From the NCBI GenBank assembly GCA_020638675.1, contig JACKID010000001.1:1798001-1862000 (forward strand): 64,000 nucleotides of DNA, in the 5' to 3' direction. Both the position numbers and the translations under genes were made by a program. Under the pieces are notes generated by a model. That model was not told where the DNA came from. It saw nothing but the letters and a program-made list of their open reading frames with translations, and made no database searches. This document shows, one piece after another, positions 62,913 to 64,000 of this stretch; position 1 is the first letter of the stretch; every line of letters starts with the position of its first letter. The DNA is from Planctomycetota bacterium. GTDB taxonomy: Bacteria; Planctomycetota; UBA8742; UBA2392.

Positions 62913-64000
62913 CTACTCGATCGGGTCGCCGATCAGCGCCGCCACCTGCTTATACTTTTCCTGCACTTGCTCGCGGCTGCCGGCTTCGAGATTCAGGCGC
63001 ACGAGCGGCTCCGTGTTGCTGGCGCGCAGGTTGAACCACCAGTCCGGGTAGCTGACGGTGACGCCATCGAGGTGGTCGATCTCCGCGTCCTTGAACTGGT
63101 CCTGCACCTTGCTGAAGACTTCTTCCTTGTCCTTGACCTTGAAGTTGATTTCGCCGGTCTGGCTGTAGCGGCGGATGGGTTTAATCAGCTCGCTCAGTGG
63201 CGCGCCGGACAAACCCATGGCGTTCAGCACTTCGATCACGGCGATGATCGCGCTGTCGGCGTAGAAGTTGTCCTTGAAGTAGTAGTGGCCCGCAAGCTCG
63301 CCGCCGAAGATGCAGCCGACCTTGCGCATGGTCGCCTTCATATAGCTGTGCCCGACGCGCTCACGAAGCGGGCGTCCGCCTGCGCCTTCTACGACCTCGG
63401 CAACGGCACGGCTTGAACGCAGGTCATAGAGCACCGCCGCTCCCTTGTGGCGCTTCAGCAGTTCCTGCCCGAGCAGTGCGGTAATCATGTCCTGCCCGAC
63501 AGGCGTGCCGGTTTCGTCGACGAAGACTGCACGGTCCGCGTCGCCATCCAGCGCGATGCCCAGCTGGCAGCCGTTGGCTTTCACCAGCTCGCACAGCGGC
63601 TTGAGGTTGTCGAGACGGCTGGGGTTCGCCTCGTGGTTCGGGAATGCACCGTCGAATTGGGCGTTGATCACAATCAGCTCAAGACCCAGCGAACGCAGCA
63701 GCCCCAGATAGATACCGCCCATGCCGTTGGCAGGATCCACCGCGACCTTCAGCTTGTCCGGCGTGCGTTTCACGAAGCGCCGGATGTGCTGCACGTAGCC
63801 CTGGAATACACGCGGGCTCAGGCCGAACGGCGCGGCGACCGGGTTTTCGACCGGCGGCGGCGGCAGCAGCGAAACCGTCGGGTCGGCGGACCATTTCGGC
63901 GGCGGCTCAGGCGCGGCCTTGGCCAGCTCTTCGATCTCGGTGAGTCCGGTGTCGTAGGCAATCGGCACCGCGTCTTCACGGCAGAACTTGATGCCGTTGT
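62913..64000 (-). CDS. Phosphomannomutase/phosphoglucomutase, N-terminus cut by window edge
   Basis: The visible 362 residues cover the C-terminal three domains of an alpha-D-phosphohexomutase. The metal loop is IALDGDADRAVF, the sugar loop is FGGELAGHYYF, and the phosphate loop is RASNTEPLVRL. The catalytic serine domain is missing only because the reading frame runs off the window; codons continue without stop to 64000. It interconverts hexose 6-phosphate and 1-phosphate for glycan synthesis. A proline-rich insertion (SLLPPPPVENP) is unusual. Confidence 0.9.
   Translation of the reverse strand, partial: NGIKFCREDAVPIAYDTGLTEIEELAKAAPEPPPKWSADPTVSLLPPPPVENPVAAPFGLSPRVFQGYVQHIRRFVKRTPDKLKVAVDPANGMGGIYLGLLRSLGLELIVINAQFDGAFPNHEANPSRLDNLKPLCELVKANGCQLGIALDGDADRAVFVDETGTPVGQDMITALLGQELLKRHKGAAVLYDLRSSRAVAEVVEGAGGRPLRERVGHSYMKATMRKVGCIFGGELAGHYYFKDNFYADSAIIAVIEVLNAMGLSGAPLSELIKPIRRYSQTGEINFKVKDKEEVFSKVQDQFKDAEIDHLDGVTVSYPDWWFNLRASNTEPLVRLNLEAGSREQVQEKYKQVAALIGDPIE

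Overview
The window is about 64 kb of GC-rich, densely coded bacterial chromosome with roughly 60 genes, no rRNA, tRNA, CRISPR array or prophage. The mix suggests a planctomycete or a close relative. This is inference from several signs: an RsmH with a basic N-terminal extension, NPCBM and carboxypeptidase-regulatory repeat proteins, a sulfatase-modifying-factor-like protein, many TPR lipoproteins, paired GroELs, and palindromic REP-like elements together with a RAYT transposase. No marker gene settles the taxonomy.

Layout. 1-1.2 kb: a stand-alone LON-domain protein and a small partner. 1.2-7.2 kb: a complete branched-chain amino-acid-type ABC importer with two binding proteins (K-K-H-M-G-F). 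7.3-10.3 kb: exported or membrane proteins and a Nudix hydrolase. 10.3-17.4 kb (minus strand): a RAYT transposase, a shrunken 2-oxoacid:ferredoxin oxidoreductase alpha-like protein, a transglutaminase/TPR lipoprotein, a 1067-residue beta-sandwich repeat protein and an NPCBM protein. 17.7-24.3 kb: a protein-folding cluster groEL-groES-groEL-(DUF4177-like)-dnaJ-grpE, followed by two zinc-ribbon proteins. 24.3-31.6 kb (minus): TruD, a TPR protein, lipoproteins, a CAP-domain protein with a CTERM-like tail, a GNAT, a PHP phosphoesterase and a cation diffusion facilitator. 31.9-38 kb: an alpha/beta-hydrolase-like exported protein, a coiled-coil protein, a RusA-like nuclease, an FGE-like protein and a GspF/PilC protein. 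38-46 kb: PtsN, a VOC protein, PNP, DUF167, an FHA-GAF-sigma54 activator, TPR and zinc-ribbon proteins, and RsmH. 46-49.1 kb: hypotheticals, REP-like DNA and a duplicated promoter/leader region. 49.1-52.3 kb: an FRG protein and an AbiV-like protein behind hflX, a candidate defence pair. 52.5-55 kb: PilM/N-like and PilO-like proteins. 55-64 kb: an RND adaptor, Pcp, HemD, a YqaA-type membrane protein, SppA, a B12-binding MCM domain, LipA, a baeRF/Vms1-like protein and a phosphohexomutase cut by the window edge.

Genes working together. The importer genes overlap by 1-4 bases and form one operon. The chaperones form a run with short gaps. The PilM/N-like and PilO-like genes overlap and should form one inner-membrane platform. 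The AbiV-like and FRG genes are adjacent and may be co-transcribed from hflX. The most interesting points are the FRG/AbiV pair, REP-like elements of which one supplies the stop codons of both flanking genes, the duplicated leader with its decayed mini-ORF, and the bacterial eRF1-like protein.
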